A stretch of 64,000 nt of DNA from Microbacterium wangchenii (GTDB taxonomy: Bacteria > Actinomycetota > Actinomycetes > Actinomycetales > Microbacteriaceae), in NCBI RefSeq assembly GCF_004564355.1, contig NZ_CP038266.1, positions 992,001 to 1,056,000 of the forward strand, written 5' to 3'. The position numbers and the translations under genes were made by a program. Shown here piece after piece: positions 46,856 to 56,109 of the stretch. The notes under the pieces were generated by a model, which was given only the letters and a program-made list of their open reading frames with translations, was not told the origin of the DNA and did not search any database. How positions within the stretch are numbered: the stretch's first letter is position 1; the number at the start of each line of letters is the position of its first letter.

Positions 46856-47949
46856 GCGAGTTCATCCCGCCGGCCAAACCCATCATCGGCGACGAAGAGC
46901 GCGACGCGGTCGATCGAGTGCTGCGCAGCGGAATGGTCGCACAAGGGCCCGAGGTGGCGGCGTTCGAGCAGGAATTCGCCGATCACTTCGTCGGTGGGCG
47001 CCCGACCGTCGCGGTGAACTCCGGGACCTCCGGGCTGCACCTGGGCCTGCTCGCGGCGGGCGTGCGACCTGGAGACGAGGTCATCGTGCCCTCGTTCACG
47101 TTCGCAGCGACCGGTAATTCCGTCGCGCTCGCCGGTGCAGTGCCGGTCTTCGCCGACATCGAGCCGGACACGTTCACTCTCGATCCCGCCGCTGTCGAGA
47201 AGGTGATCACCGATAAGACCAAGGGGATCCTGGCCGTCCACCTGTACGGGCATCCCGCGCGCATGCGGGAGCTGGGGAAGATCGCACGGGAGCACGGCAT
47301 CGCTCTGTACGAGGATGCAGCCCAGGCGCACGGTGCGGCGCTGGACGGCAGCCCCGTGGGGACGTTCGGGGACTTCGCGATGTTCTCTCTGTACCCGACG
47401 AAGAACATGACCAGCGGGGAGGGCGGTATGGTCACCGCGGGGTCGCCGGAGATCGCCCGCATGGTCAGGCTGCTGCGCAACCAGGGCATGGAGCGGCAGT
47501 ACGAGAACGAGGTGGTGGGATTCAATGCCCGCATGACCGACATCCACGCGGCCATCGGCCGGGTGCAGCTGACGAAGGTCGATGACTGGACCTCGACACG
47601 CCAACGGAACGCCGCCTTCCTGGACGCACATGTGGAGGGCGTCGTCGTACCGCCCGTCGCGGACGGCGCCGTCCACGTGTACCACCAGTACACGATCCGC
47701 GTCGCCGATGACCGCGACGGTTTCGTGAAGGCGCTCAAGGACGAGCACAATGTCGGCGCCGGCGTCTACTATCCGATTCCGAACCACCGCCTGCCCTCGC
47801 TCGCGCCGTACGCCCCGGGCCTAGATCTGCCGGAAACGGAGAGGGCTGCGCGCGAGGTGGCCTCGCTGCCGGTGCACCCCTCCCTGTCGGCCGCGGATCT
47901 GGACCGGATCGTCGCCGCCGTCAACGCCGTCGCCGGGGCGGGCGCCTGA
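46852..47949 (+). CDS. DegT/DnrJ/EryC1/StrS family sugar aminotransferase
   Basis: A 365-residue PLP enzyme that moves an amino group onto a keto sugar nucleotide. NSGTSGLHLGLLAAGVRPGDEVIVPSFTFAATGNSVALAGA, the cofactor-binding YEDAAQAHGA and the Schiff-base Lys in SLYPTKNMTSGEGG are clear. The start is TTG 46852: AAAGGAG at 46840-46846 sits 5 nt upstream, and the TTGA overlaps the glycosyltransferase stop. It directly precedes a Gfo/Idh/MocA oxidoreductase. That oxidoreductase could supply a 3-keto sugar as its substrate, as in WlbA-WlbC/WbpB-WbpE pathways to 3-amino uronic acids. Confidence 0.92.
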   Translation: MSEFIPPAKPIIGDEERDAVDRVLRSGMVAQGPEVAAFEQEFADHFVGGRPTVAVNSGTSGLHLGLLAAGVRPGDEVIVPSFTFAATGNSVALAGAVPVFADIEPDTFTLDPAAVEKVITDKTKGILAVHLYGHPARMRELGKIAREHGIALYEDAAQAHGAALDGSPVGTFGDFAMFSLYPTKNMTSGEGGMVTAGSPEIARMVRLLRNQGMERQYENEVVGFNARMTDIHAAIGRVQLTKVDDWTSTRQRNAAFLDAHVEGVVVPPVADGAVHVYHQYTIRVADDRDGFVKALKDEHNVGAGVYYPIPNHRLPSLAPYAPGLDLPETERAAREVASLPVHPSLSAADLDRIVAAVNAVAGAGA

Positions 47950-48935
47950 TGGCCGCCCTGCGCGCCGGCCTGCTCGGTGTCGGCATGATGGGGCGTCACC
48001 ACGCCCGCGTGCTGCGCGAGGTCGACGGCATCGAGTTGGTCGCGATAGCGGACCCGGGTGGTGACCCACACGGGGTCGCCGGAGGCCTCGGCATCCTGCC
48101 CGACATCGACGCGTTGATGGACGCCGGAATCGACATCGCCGTGGTCGCCGTACCGACCCGCTTCCACGAAGAAGCGGCGCTGAAGCTTGCCGCGGCGGGT
48201 GTGCACACGCTGGTCGAAAAGCCCATCGCACACACGCTCGACGCCGGTCAGCGGATGGTCGACGCCTTCGAGAATGCCGGACTCGTGGGCGCGGTCGGCC
48301 ACATCGAGCGTTTCAACCCGGCGCTGCAGGAACTGCGACGCCGACTGGAGGCAGGCGACCTCGGGAGTGTCTATCAGATCCAGACGCGGCGCCAGGGGCC
48401 GTTCCCCTCGCGCATCGCCGACGTGGGCGTCGCCAAGGACCTGGCGTCGCACGACGTCGACCTGACCGCGTGGGTCGCCCAGAGCGTCTACACGTCCGTC
48501 TATGCGCAGACCGCGGTCAAGTCCGGCCGAGAACACGAGGACATGATCGCTATCACGGGGCGCCTGGCCTCCGGCGTCATCGTGAACCACCTCGTGAACT
48601 GGCTCAGCCCGATGAAGGAGCGGGTCACGGTCGTCACGGGGGAGAAGGGCGCGTTCGTCGCCGACACGTCGGCGGGCGACCTAACGTTCTTCGCCAATGG
48701 CACCATTCCCCTGGAGTGGGAGTCTGTCTCTTCATTCCGGGGTGTCTCGGAGGGGGACGTCACTCGCTTCGCCATCGCCAAGCGGGAGCCGCTGCGGGTG
48801 GAGCTTGAGTCGTTCCGTGACGCGGTGTTGGGGGGAGAAAGCGACGTCGTCACGATGGCTCAGGGACAGCGGACGCTCGTCGTCGTCGAGGCGGCAGTGG
48901 ATTCTGCGAGGACCGGCGAGTCCATCGCCGTCTAA
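47949..48935 (+). CDS. Gfo/Idh/MocA family sugar-nucleotide oxidoreductase
   Basis: A 328-residue NAD-dependent oxidoreductase. The Rossmann fold starts GLLGVGMMGRHHARVL, with the family motif EKPIAHT (about residues 93-99) and GHIERFNPAL, HDVDLTAW, whose His-Asp pair sits at the active-site position. Members of this subgroup oxidise the C3 hydroxyl of UDP-GlcNAcA or related sugars. The ATG shares one base with the previous stop (TGATG). Together with the aminotransferase it suggests a 3-amino sugar. It could also act on another sugar nucleotide. Confidence 0.9.
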   Translation: MAALRAGLLGVGMMGRHHARVLREVDGIELVAIADPGGDPHGVAGGLGILPDIDALMDAGIDIAVVAVPTRFHEEAALKLAAAGVHTLVEKPIAHTLDAGQRMVDAFENAGLVGAVGHIERFNPALQELRRRLEAGDLGSVYQIQTRRQGPFPSRIADVGVAKDLASHDVDLTAWVAQSVYTSVYAQTAVKSGREHEDMIAITGRLASGVIVNHLVNWLSPMKERVTVVTGEKGAFVADTSAGDLTFFANGTIPLEWESVSSFRGVSEGDVTRFAIAKREPLRVELESFRDAVLGGESDVVTMAQGQRTLVVVEAAVDSARTGESIAV

Positions 48936-48938
48936 CCG

Positions 48939-50717
48939 ATGAAGCTCATCTCCTCGACCCTGCGGCGGCTGATGCCGTACCTACCGGCATCGGCGCGCCG
49001 GTTCCTGCTGTGGTACTGCACCCTCACCGCGGTCCTCGCCGTCGTCGACGTCGTCGCTCTCATGCTCCTCGCGCTGACCCTCGCTGCCGCAGCGGCGGGC
49101 AATACGGTGAGACTGCCCATCGTCGGGACGCTGCCGGAGAGCGCCGTGCCGTGGCTGATCGTCGTGTTGTCAATCCTCGTGGTCGGTAAGTCTGCGGCCA
49201 ACGTGGGCCTCCAATGGATCGCGACGCGGAGGTTCGCCTCCTACGAGCTCGCTGTGGGCGGACGCCTCTTCTCCGCCTACATCCGCGCGCCCTGGACCGA
49301 GCGCCTCGGTCGCAATACGGCCCAGATCGTGCAGATGGCCGACACCGGCATCGCGAATGTCATCGCGGGCTTCCTGCTGCCCATCACAACGCTTCCTGGG
49401 CTCGTCGTGACGTCTGTCGGTGTCGCGGGTGTCATTGTCTTCGCACAGCCGCTCACGGCGCTCATCACCGTCGTCTACCTCGGCGGCATCGCCGCGCTGC
49501 AGTACGCGGTCTTGGGTTCCAAGACCCGGCAGGCGGGCCGCGTCGCGCGGGACTCCGCGCTCAAGGTCGCCGCACTGATCTCCGGGATGGTCGCCTCGCT
49601 CAAGGAGATCACGCTCCGGGGCAAGGCAGACGAGGTGGAGGCGGTCGTCCGGGACCAGCGCGCCTTGACATCGCGCGCTCGCGCCAACGTCAGCTTCCTC
49701 TCGTCGGTACCTCGATTCGTGTTCGACGCGGCCATCATCGGCGGGTTCCTCCTCACCGGCGGTCTCGCGTTCGCGTTGGACGGAATGGAGGGGGCGATAG
49801 CGGCGATCGCGCTGTTCGGAATCGCCGGGTTCCGCCTCGTGCCTGCGCTCACCGGATTCCAGTCGGTGATCACCCGCACCGTCACCGCAGCGCCGTATGC
49901 GGATGCCGTTATCAGCGACATCGAGACGAGCGAGGAATATCTCCGCGCTCAGGAGCATCTCGGTAAGCAGCCGCTTCCTGCTGCCCCGCAGCTGCTGTCG
50001 TTCCACGACGTCGGCTTCACCTATCCGAAGGCCGCGGTGCCCGCGGTATCCGGCGTGACGATCGAGATCCCGATGGGCTCCACCGTGGGCATCGCCGGCT
50101 CTTCGGGCGCCGGTAAATCTACGCTGGTGGACCTGCTGCTCGGACTGATCACTCCCACAGCGGGGCTTCTCACCATCGACGGGTTGCCGCTGGAAGACGT
50201 GCTCGGCGCCTGGCGCTCGCACGTCGGCTACGTGCCGCAGGACGTCACGCTGTTCGACGGAACGATCGCGCAGAACATCGCCCTCACCTGGGGGAAGGAC
50301 GTGGATCTCGAGCGCGCCGAGCACGCGGCGCGTCGAGCGCAGCTGTGGGACGTGATCGAGCAGCGTGAAGGCGGCCTCAGTTCGCGTGTCGGCGAGCGGG
50401 GGCTCACGCTCTCGGGCGGGCAACGTCAGCGGCTCGGCATCGCGCGGGCGCTGTATTCTGACCCGCTGATCCTGGTCCTCGACGAGGCGACGAGCGCTCT
50501 GGACACCAAGACGGAGGCTGACGTGGCCGCCGCGATCCAGGGCCTGCAAGGCGAAGTCACCGTCATCGCCGTGGCGCACCGACTGTCGACGATCCGCCCC
50601 TTCGACCAGATCCTGTTCATGAAAGAAGGACGCGTCGAGGAGTCAGGGTCGTTCGATGAGGTCGTGGCCGCGAATCGTGAGTTCGCGATGCAGGCGCAGC
50701 TGGCGGGTCTGGTGTGA
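48939..50717 (+). CDS. ABC transporter, fused permease and ATPase (PglK/MsbA-like flippase)
   Basis: A 592-residue half-transporter. Residues about 1-330 form the membrane domain with six segments. The C-terminal ATPase has Walker A AGSSGAGKSTLVDLLLG, the Q-loop YVPQDVTLFDGTIAQNIAL, signature TLSGGQRQRLGIARAL and Walker B LILVLDEATSALD. It is most like PglK and other flippases that move lipid-linked oligosaccharides across the membrane. The cluster therefore holds two export systems: a Wzm/Wzt-type pair and this one. Three bases separate it from the oxidoreductase gene. Confidence 0.9.
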   Translation: MKLISSTLRRLMPYLPASARRFLLWYCTLTAVLAVVDVVALMLLALTLAAAAAGNTVRLPIVGTLPESAVPWLIVVLSILVVGKSAANVGLQWIATRRFASYELAVGGRLFSAYIRAPWTERLGRNTAQIVQMADTGIANVIAGFLLPITTLPGLVVTSVGVAGVIVFAQPLTALITVVYLGGIAALQYAVLGSKTRQAGRVARDSALKVAALISGMVASLKEITLRGKADEVEAVVRDQRALTSRARANVSFLSSVPRFVFDAAIIGGFLLTGGLAFALDGMEGAIAAIALFGIAGFRLVPALTGFQSVITRTVTAAPYADAVISDIETSEEYLRAQEHLGKQPLPAAPQLLSFHDVGFTYPKAAVPAVSGVTIEIPMGSTVGIAGSSGAGKSTLVDLLLGLITPTAGLLTIDGLPLEDVLGAWRSHVGYVPQDVTLFDGTIAQNIALTWGKDVDLERAEHAARRAQLWDVIEQREGGLSSRVGERGLTLSGGQRQRLGIARALYSDPLILVLDEATSALDTKTEADVAAAIQGLQGEVTVIAVAHRLSTIRPFDQILFMKEGRVEESGSFDEVVAANREFAMQAQLAGLV

Positions 50718-51925
50718 GGGTCCCGGACCTCACAGCGGCGCTGCGGTCCAAGGGCCGTATCGCCGCGCGACTGGTCCGGGCACGACTGCCCGAGGCCGTG
50801 AGCGTGCGGTTGCTGCCTCCCGCGTCCCGCTACGACCTGGAAAGCGTGCCGCCACCGGTGCCGGCGCCGGACACCCCGGTCCGGCTCTTCATCGGACCGG
50901 CGAACTTCGCTGCGCAGGGCTACACCTGGGCGCGCGCAGCCGAACGGCTGGACGGCGTCGGCGCCGTGAACATGCAGTACCGCGGGCATGCCGATTACGG
51001 CTTTCCCGCTGACTACGCCGTAGCCGAGAACGTCTGGAGCTTCTCCCGGAAGTGGGGGATGCGCCAGCGCGACGCTGTCGGCTCCGGGTTCACCCACGTG
51101 TTGTTCGAGGCTGAGCGCTCCCTGTTCGGAGCGGCGTTTGACAAGGTCGTCGCGAGGGAAGCCGCGTGGTTGCGCCAGCGGCATGTCGAGGTCGGCATGG
51201 TCTGCCACGGGACGGACATCCGGCTGCCCAGCCGCCATGCCCGGCTGGACGAGTGGTCGCCGTTCCGCGGCGCAGATCCGCAGTGGGTCGGCGCGTTGGA
51301 AGCACGCGCGCGCGCCAACCACGCGATCTTGGATCGTGTGGGAGCGCCGGTGTTCGTCTCCACCCCTGAGATGCTGCTCGATCGCCCCGATTCGACATGG
51401 CTGCCGATCGTCGTTGATCCGAATCGCTGGGCGACGAACGCACCCGTGCTCGAGCGTCCCGTCCCCATCGTGCTGCACGCCCCGACCAATCCACTCGTGA
51501 AGGGCACGAATCTGATCGAACCGGTGGTGCGCGCGTTGCACACCGCGGGCGAGGTCGACTATCGGCGCGTGGAGAAAACCCCCGCAGACCGGATGCCGGG
51601 TCTGTACGCCGACGCGGATGTCGTGCTGGAACAGTTCGCGTTGGGCATGTACTCGGTGACATCCGTTGAGGCGATGGCTGCGGGCCGGCTCGTCATCGCG
51701 CATGTGCACGACCAGGTCCGCGACCACGTGCGAGAGGTGACGGGGCTGGAGGTGCCTGTGGTCTCCGCCACACCGGCGACACTGGGTGCGGTGCTGCGTG
51801 ACGTCGTCGCGCGACCTGATCACTATCGTGAGGTCGCCGCCCGAGGACCGGCGTTCGTGGCCGCCGTGCATGACGGCGCCTACTCCGCCCGCGTTCTCTC
51901 CGCGTTCCTCGGAGTCCAGACGTGA
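50714..51925 (+). CDS. Glycosyltransferase-like protein
   Basis: A 403-residue protein with the GT-B outline. Segments TPVRLFIGPANFAAQGYTWARAAERL and VCHGTDIRLPSRHARLDEWSPF lie in the N-lobe, and APTNPLVKGTNLIEPVVRAL and LYADADVVLEQFALGMYSVTSVEAMAAGRLVIAHV in the C-lobe. The sugar specificity is unknown. The GTG overlaps the flippase gene stop by 4 bp, and its own stop overlaps the next GTG. Confidence 0.82.
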   Translation: MRVPDLTAALRSKGRIAARLVRARLPEAVSVRLLPPASRYDLESVPPPVPAPDTPVRLFIGPANFAAQGYTWARAAERLDGVGAVNMQYRGHADYGFPADYAVAENVWSFSRKWGMRQRDAVGSGFTHVLFEAERSLFGAAFDKVVAREAAWLRQRHVEVGMVCHGTDIRLPSRHARLDEWSPFRGADPQWVGALEARARANHAILDRVGAPVFVSTPEMLLDRPDSTWLPIVVDPNRWATNAPVLERPVPIVLHAPTNPLVKGTNLIEPVVRALHTAGEVDYRRVEKTPADRMPGLYADADVVLEQFALGMYSVTSVEAMAAGRLVIAHVHDQVRDHVREVTGLEVPVVSATPATLGAVLRDVVARPDHYREVAARGPAFVAAVHDGAYSARVLSAFLGVQT

Positions 51926-53241
51926 GGCGGCACGTCCTGCTCACGGCCTGGGCCTTCCCGCCGGCGCGGACCTCAGGAGTGCACCGCGCCGTCGGGATCG
52001 CGAACGCCTTCGCTGCTGAAGGCTGGGAGGTGACCGTGCTCGCTGCTCCGGAGCGAACGTTCACCGACAATGCGATGGTCGACCGCTCGCTCCTCGCCGC
52101 AGTGGATGAGGGTGTCAGAGTCGAGCGCGTGCCGTTCTCGGCGCAGGCGTACGACACCGACGTGGCAGCTTGGTCGCCACTGCGTGCGCGGCACCCGGAG
52201 CTGTGGAACGGCCTGCGGCTCGCCCGGGAGCGCCGTGTCTTCCCGGAGCCGGGCTTCGGGCTGTGGCGCCTCGAACTGGAGCGCGCCGCTGAGCGCGTAC
52301 ATTCTGCGCGCCGCGTCGACCTCGCCATTGGTACGGCCAACCCGCATGTGGACTTCGTCCCGGCGAGCCATCTCAAGCGCGGCCATGGGGTGCCCGCGAT
52401 CATGGACTATCGCGACGCCTGGAACGTCGACGTCTTCTCCGGCACGGATCGTGCGTCCGCGACGCCGGCCGAGCGCCGCTGGGAGCGCGAACTCATGGCT
52501 GAAGCGGACCGCATCTGGTTCGTCAACGAGCCGATCCGCCGCTGGCATGCCGAACGCCACCCCGAGTCTGCGGACCGGATGCGCGTCGTGGCCAACGGCT
52601 TCGATGTGACAGGCGGGCGTACCCCGGCGGTGCCCTTCCGCCCGCCGACGGACGCACTGACGTTCGGCTACGTCGGGACGATCAACTTCGGACAGTTCCC
52701 CGCTGAGGCGCTCTTCGCCGGGTGGGAGCTGGCACGGGAGCGGGATCCTCTCATCGCGCGGTCTCGCCTCGTGCTGCGCGGACACCTCGGGCGCACCGGT
52801 GTCGCAAACGAGGACCTGCAGAGCCTGCTGGACGCCGCAGCCGCACAGGGTGTGAGCTACGAAGGTCCGGTCGCGAAGGCTGATCTCGCCGATGTGTACG
52901 CCCAGTTCGACGCTCTCGTGCTCGCCCTAGCGAGCGGGCCGGGGGTCACCAGCGGCAAGGTCTTCGAATTCGCCGCGACCGGTCTGCCGGTCGTCTCCGT
53001 CCATGACCCTGCGAGCGCCGCGACGAGCATCCTGCGTTCATCGCCGGTCTGGACGCCGACAGTGTCGCTGTCGGCGGAGGATGTGGCGGCGGCCCTGTCG
53101 GAGGTCGGGCGGCGGACCCTCGCCCAGACCCCCGAAGACCGCGCGGCGGCGATCGCCTGGGGCGCGCAGTGGGAACGCGGCAAACAGTTGGCGAGCGCTG
53201 TGGCCGATGCCACGGCGCTCGTAGATGAGAGGAAGACCTGA
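51922..53241 (+). CDS. Glycosyltransferase, first of a tandem duplicate pair
   Basis: A 439-residue GT-B protein. VLLTAWAFPPARTSGVHRAVGIANAFAAEGWEVTVL opens the N-lobe, and IGTANPHVDFVPA, PAIMDYRDAWNVDVF, RVVANGFD, YEGPVAKADLADVYAQFDALVLALASG and TSGKVFEFAATGLPVVSV follow. The gene at 53666 encodes a clear paralogue with the same blocks in the same order. It starts with GTG 51922, overlapping the previous stop by 4 bp, and shares one base (TGATG) with the next gene. Confidence 0.88.
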   Translation: MRRHVLLTAWAFPPARTSGVHRAVGIANAFAAEGWEVTVLAAPERTFTDNAMVDRSLLAAVDEGVRVERVPFSAQAYDTDVAAWSPLRARHPELWNGLRLARERRVFPEPGFGLWRLELERAAERVHSARRVDLAIGTANPHVDFVPASHLKRGHGVPAIMDYRDAWNVDVFSGTDRASATPAERRWERELMAEADRIWFVNEPIRRWHAERHPESADRMRVVANGFDVTGGRTPAVPFRPPTDALTFGYVGTINFGQFPAEALFAGWELARERDPLIARSRLVLRGHLGRTGVANEDLQSLLDAAAAQGVSYEGPVAKADLADVYAQFDALVLALASGPGVTSGKVFEFAATGLPVVSVHDPASAATSILRSSPVWTPTVSLSAEDVAAALSEVGRRTLAQTPEDRAAAIAWGAQWERGKQLASAVADATALVDERKT

Positions 53242-53669
53242 TGCACATCGTGGTCCTCGCCCCTTCTGCGGGCTTCGACGAGGGAACGCTACCCGGACTG
53301 CCCGAGGGGGCGCGTGTGACCCTCATTGCAGGGGAGCGTCCGGCGGACCCGCAGGTCGAGACGATCGTTCTACCGCTCCGCGGCAGGATCGCCGCGCGAC
53401 TGCGAGCTCTCGCTTCCAGGTCGATGCCCGGACGCATCCTGATCCGGCTCACGCCGCTCGATGCCGGTGCGACGTTCTGGCGGGCGACGCGCTCCACGCC
53501 GGCCGCCCGCGGGGCCATCCGCACCGCCGACGTCCTGGTGGCAGCGGAGCGCGATGCCGGGTACGCGGCGTGGCGGTGGGCGCGAGCCGCACGCAGGGCG
53601 GGTCGTGATCTGCCCACCGTCTACGGCTACCCCGCCGCACGCGCGGCGGTCGAGCGGCGCGCGCGATGA
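53241..53669 (+). CDS. Small protein of unknown function between duplicated glycosyltransferases
   Basis: A 142-residue protein that I do not recognise. It opens with a hydrophobic strand, MHIVVLAPSAGF, like the first strand of a GT-B N-lobe. A second strand, ADVLVAAERDAGYAAWRWARAA, follows, with many Arg and Ala. It could be a truncated glycosyltransferase lobe or a small partner protein. It is tightly coupled on both sides (TGATG, then ATGA), which speaks for real translation. Confidence 0.65.
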   Translation: MHIVVLAPSAGFDEGTLPGLPEGARVTLIAGERPADPQVETIVLPLRGRIAARLRALASRSMPGRILIRLTPLDAGATFWRATRSTPAARGAIRTADVLVAAERDAGYAAWRWARAARRAGRDLPTVYGYPAARAAVERRAR

Positions 53670-54973
53670 CCGCCCGTAAACCGCACCTGCTCTACACGGC
53701 CTGGAGCTTCCCGCCCAGCCGTGCGGGCGGCGTCTACCGAGCGCTGGCGACGGTGAACGCCTTCGCCGACGCCGGGTGGGACGTGACCGTGCTGACCGTC
53801 CCGCGGGGCATCTTCGTCGATTCCACCGGCGCGGACTTCCGCCTTGAGGAGCAGATCCGGCCGGGAGTGCGCGTGGTCCGTGATGAGCCGCACGTGCCTG
53901 CGTTCCAGAACGACATCGCCCGGTGGCCCCGCGCACGGGCGCGTCATCCCGAGCTGTTCAAACTCGCCGACATGCGCAAGGACTTCCGGCACTTTCCCGA
54001 GCCGAACTACGGTCGCTGGCGGCCGTCGCTCGAGCGCGCCGCCGAGCGAATCCATGCCGAGCGCCGGGTCGACCTCGCGATCGGGACCGCGAACCCGCAC
54101 GTCGATTTCATCCCGGGGTGGCACCTGCATCGCCGATTCGGCGTGCCCTACGTCATGGACTATCGCGACGCCTGGCAGCTCGATGTGTTCACGGGGCACA
54201 AGCTCATCACTGCGCTGCCCGTGGTGAACCGCTGGGAGGCGAAACTCATGGCGAACGCCCGAGAGGTGTGGTTCGTCAACGACGCGATCAGGCAATGGCA
54301 CGAGCGGCAGCATCCGCAGCCCGCGAGCCGAATGCGCGTCGTGGCCAACGGATTCGAGGAGTACGGCTCCCCGCTGACCGTCCCGGTGCGCGCCGGTCGC
54401 GAGCAGGGCCTGGTCTTCGGCTACATCGGCACCATCACAGACAAGGTCCCGTTCCGTGAGCTTGTGGCGGGGTGGGCCATCGCTCGGGCGCGCGGGGGCC
54501 CGATCTCGAACGCGCGACTATCGTTGCGGGGCTACCTCGGCCACTTCGGCACGGTCAGTGAGCAGCTCCAGACTGCCCTCGATCGGGGCCGTGACCTCGG
54601 CATCCGCTACGAGGGACCGGTGAGCAAGGCCGACATCGCCGGTGTCTACGCCGGCTTCGATGCACTCGTATTGGCGCTCGGCGCCGGCCGCTACGTCACG
54701 AGCGGAAAGGTCTACGAGTACGCCGCGACCGGCATGCCGGTGGCGGCGATCCATGACCCGGGCAACGCTGCAACGGATGTCCTTCAGGGTTCACCGGTGC
54801 ACGTGCCGGTTGCAGAGGTGACGCCCGAGGCCATCGCCGATGCACTCGAGGAGACAGCGCGCCGTGCGCTGGATCAGACGCCGCAGGAGCGGAGCGCCGC
54901 ACAGCAGGCCGCGTCGGGATACTCGCGCACCGCTCAGCTCACGCCGCGGATCGAGACGCTCCGCCCGGAGTGA
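53666..54973 (+). CDS. Glycosyltransferase, second of a tandem duplicate pair
   Basis: A 435-residue GT-B protein and a paralogue of the 51922 gene product. Matching blocks are LLYTAWSFPPSRAGGVYRALATVNAFADAGWDVTVL, IGTANPHVDFIPG, YVMDYRDAWQLDVF, RVVANGFEE, YEGPVSKADIAGVYAGFDALVLALGAG and TSGKVYEYAATGMPVAAIHDP. The two probably add related or identical sugars. ATG 53666 overlaps the small gene's stop. It ends 3 bp from the stop of an oppositely read glycosyltransferase gene. Confidence 0.88.
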   Translation: MTARKPHLLYTAWSFPPSRAGGVYRALATVNAFADAGWDVTVLTVPRGIFVDSTGADFRLEEQIRPGVRVVRDEPHVPAFQNDIARWPRARARHPELFKLADMRKDFRHFPEPNYGRWRPSLERAAERIHAERRVDLAIGTANPHVDFIPGWHLHRRFGVPYVMDYRDAWQLDVFTGHKLITALPVVNRWEAKLMANAREVWFVNDAIRQWHERQHPQPASRMRVVANGFEEYGSPLTVPVRAGREQGLVFGYIGTITDKVPFRELVAGWAIARARGGPISNARLSLRGYLGHFGTVSEQLQTALDRGRDLGIRYEGPVSKADIAGVYAGFDALVLALGAGRYVTSGKVYEYAATGMPVAAIHDPGNAATDVLQGSPVHVPVAEVTPEAIADALEETARRALDQTPQERSAAQQAASGYSRTAQLTPRIETLRPE

Positions 54974-54976
54974 GCG

Positions 54977-56059
54977 TCAGCGGGTGAGGTCGCTGTAGAT
55001 CGCGGTGAGGAGTTCGCGCACGCGGCTGGGCGTGAACCGTCCATGTACGGTCGCCGCGATGTCCTCCGCCGACATGCGGGCGGTGCGCCGTGCGACGTCG
55101 GCCACCGCGTCGGCGTAGGCCGGCCCGGTCTGGTCGGTGACAAAGGCCGAGACGGCGGCATCCGCGTAGTCGACAGCACCGGTTGCCGCTCCGCTGACGA
55201 TCGGTCGACCGTGTACCAGTGCCTCCGCGGTCACCACGCAGAAGTTGTCACCCTGCGTCGGGAGCAGGAAGATATCTGCGGCATCCAGCTCGGCGGCGAC
55301 ACCCTCTGCGGGGAGAGCGCCAGTGAGGGCGACGACATCCCCGAGCCCTTCATCCCTGATACGTGCGTCGAGGTGCTCCTGCAGGGGGCCTCGGCCGACC
55401 CATCGCAGGTGAACGTCCCGACCCCGGCGCCGCAGCTCTGCGACGGTGTCGAGGGCGATGTCCGGTCCCTTCCGCCGGATCAGCCCTCCCACAGCGACGA
55501 GGCGCAGAACTCCCGGTCGCCGCGGAGAGGCCACCGGGCGGGCGTCCGTCACAATGCACGGCACGATGTCGGTCGGTCCGTGGCGGTGCTTGCGAACCGC
55601 CGCGGCGAGTCGCTCGCACTCCGTCACGACGACGTCGGGGCGCCGCAGCACCGGCAGCAGCACCCGACGGATTGCCCTCTCGACGCGACTGAGCGTCTGG
55701 GGTGCGGTGATCCCCGACCAATGCTCGGTGTGAACCCACGGACCGGCGGATGGCCGACCGACCAGCCAGGGCAGCAGCAGGGGGAGAGCGTGGGTGTGCA
55801 GGACGTCGGCGTCCTGAGCGGCGAGGCGGACCTGGCGTCGCGTGCGCAGATGATCGAGGGGGTTCGCCCGCCGCATCGCGCGGCGGGCGATGCGGACGCC
55901 GGGGAGCGTCACCGGGTCGCCGGGCGCGTTGTTGGCGTCCAGATGCAGCACCCGGACCTCATGCTCGACCGCCAACGCTGCGGCTTCGCGGGCGACGAAG
56001 AGACCCGACTCCGGCTTCCCCGTCGTAGGGAACCACGGCGTGACGATGAGGATGCGCAC
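54977..56059 (-). CDS. Glycosyltransferase family 4
   Basis: A 360-residue GT-B enzyme read against the rest of the cluster. The N-lobe begins RILIVTPWFPTTGKPESGLFVAREAAALA and contains VLHTHALPLLLPWL. The C-lobe has LVAVGGLIRRKGPDIALDTVAELR, the nucleotide-binding DIFLLPTQGDNFCVVTAEALVHGRPIVSG with the EX7E-like pattern, and AVDYADAAVSAFV. GTG at 56057-56059 follows GGGGAGG by a short spacer. It is divergent from wecB. Confidence 0.9.
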   Translation of the reverse strand: MRILIVTPWFPTTGKPESGLFVAREAAALAVEHEVRVLHLDANNAPGDPVTLPGVRIARRAMRRANPLDHLRTRRQVRLAAQDADVLHTHALPLLLPWLVGRPSAGPWVHTEHWSGITAPQTLSRVERAIRRVLLPVLRRPDVVVTECERLAAAVRKHRHGPTDIVPCIVTDARPVASPRRPGVLRLVAVGGLIRRKGPDIALDTVAELRRRGRDVHLRWVGRGPLQEHLDARIRDEGLGDVVALTGALPAEGVAAELDAADIFLLPTQGDNFCVVTAEALVHGRPIVSGAATGAVDYADAAVSAFVTDQTGPAYADAVADVARRTARMSAEDIAATVHGRFTPSRVRELLTAIYSDLTR

Positions 56060-56095
56060 CTCCCCACGATACCGGGCGCCACGCGGGACGACCCC

Positions 56096-56101
56096 TAGAC
56101 T
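56096..56101 (+). promoter_or_regulatory. -10 box, leaderless start of wecB
   Basis: TAGACT ends 8 nt before GTG 56110. A TTG at 56101 in the same frame would start inside the box and is unlikely. Confidence 0.5.
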
Positions 56102-56109
56102 TGTTCCCC

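Noticed and set aside
55006..55016. TGAGGAGTTCG resembling the arm of the 82-bp elements
   Set aside because: It lies inside a glycosyltransferase gene, has no inverted partner 56 bp away and differs after the G of the arm; probably chance.
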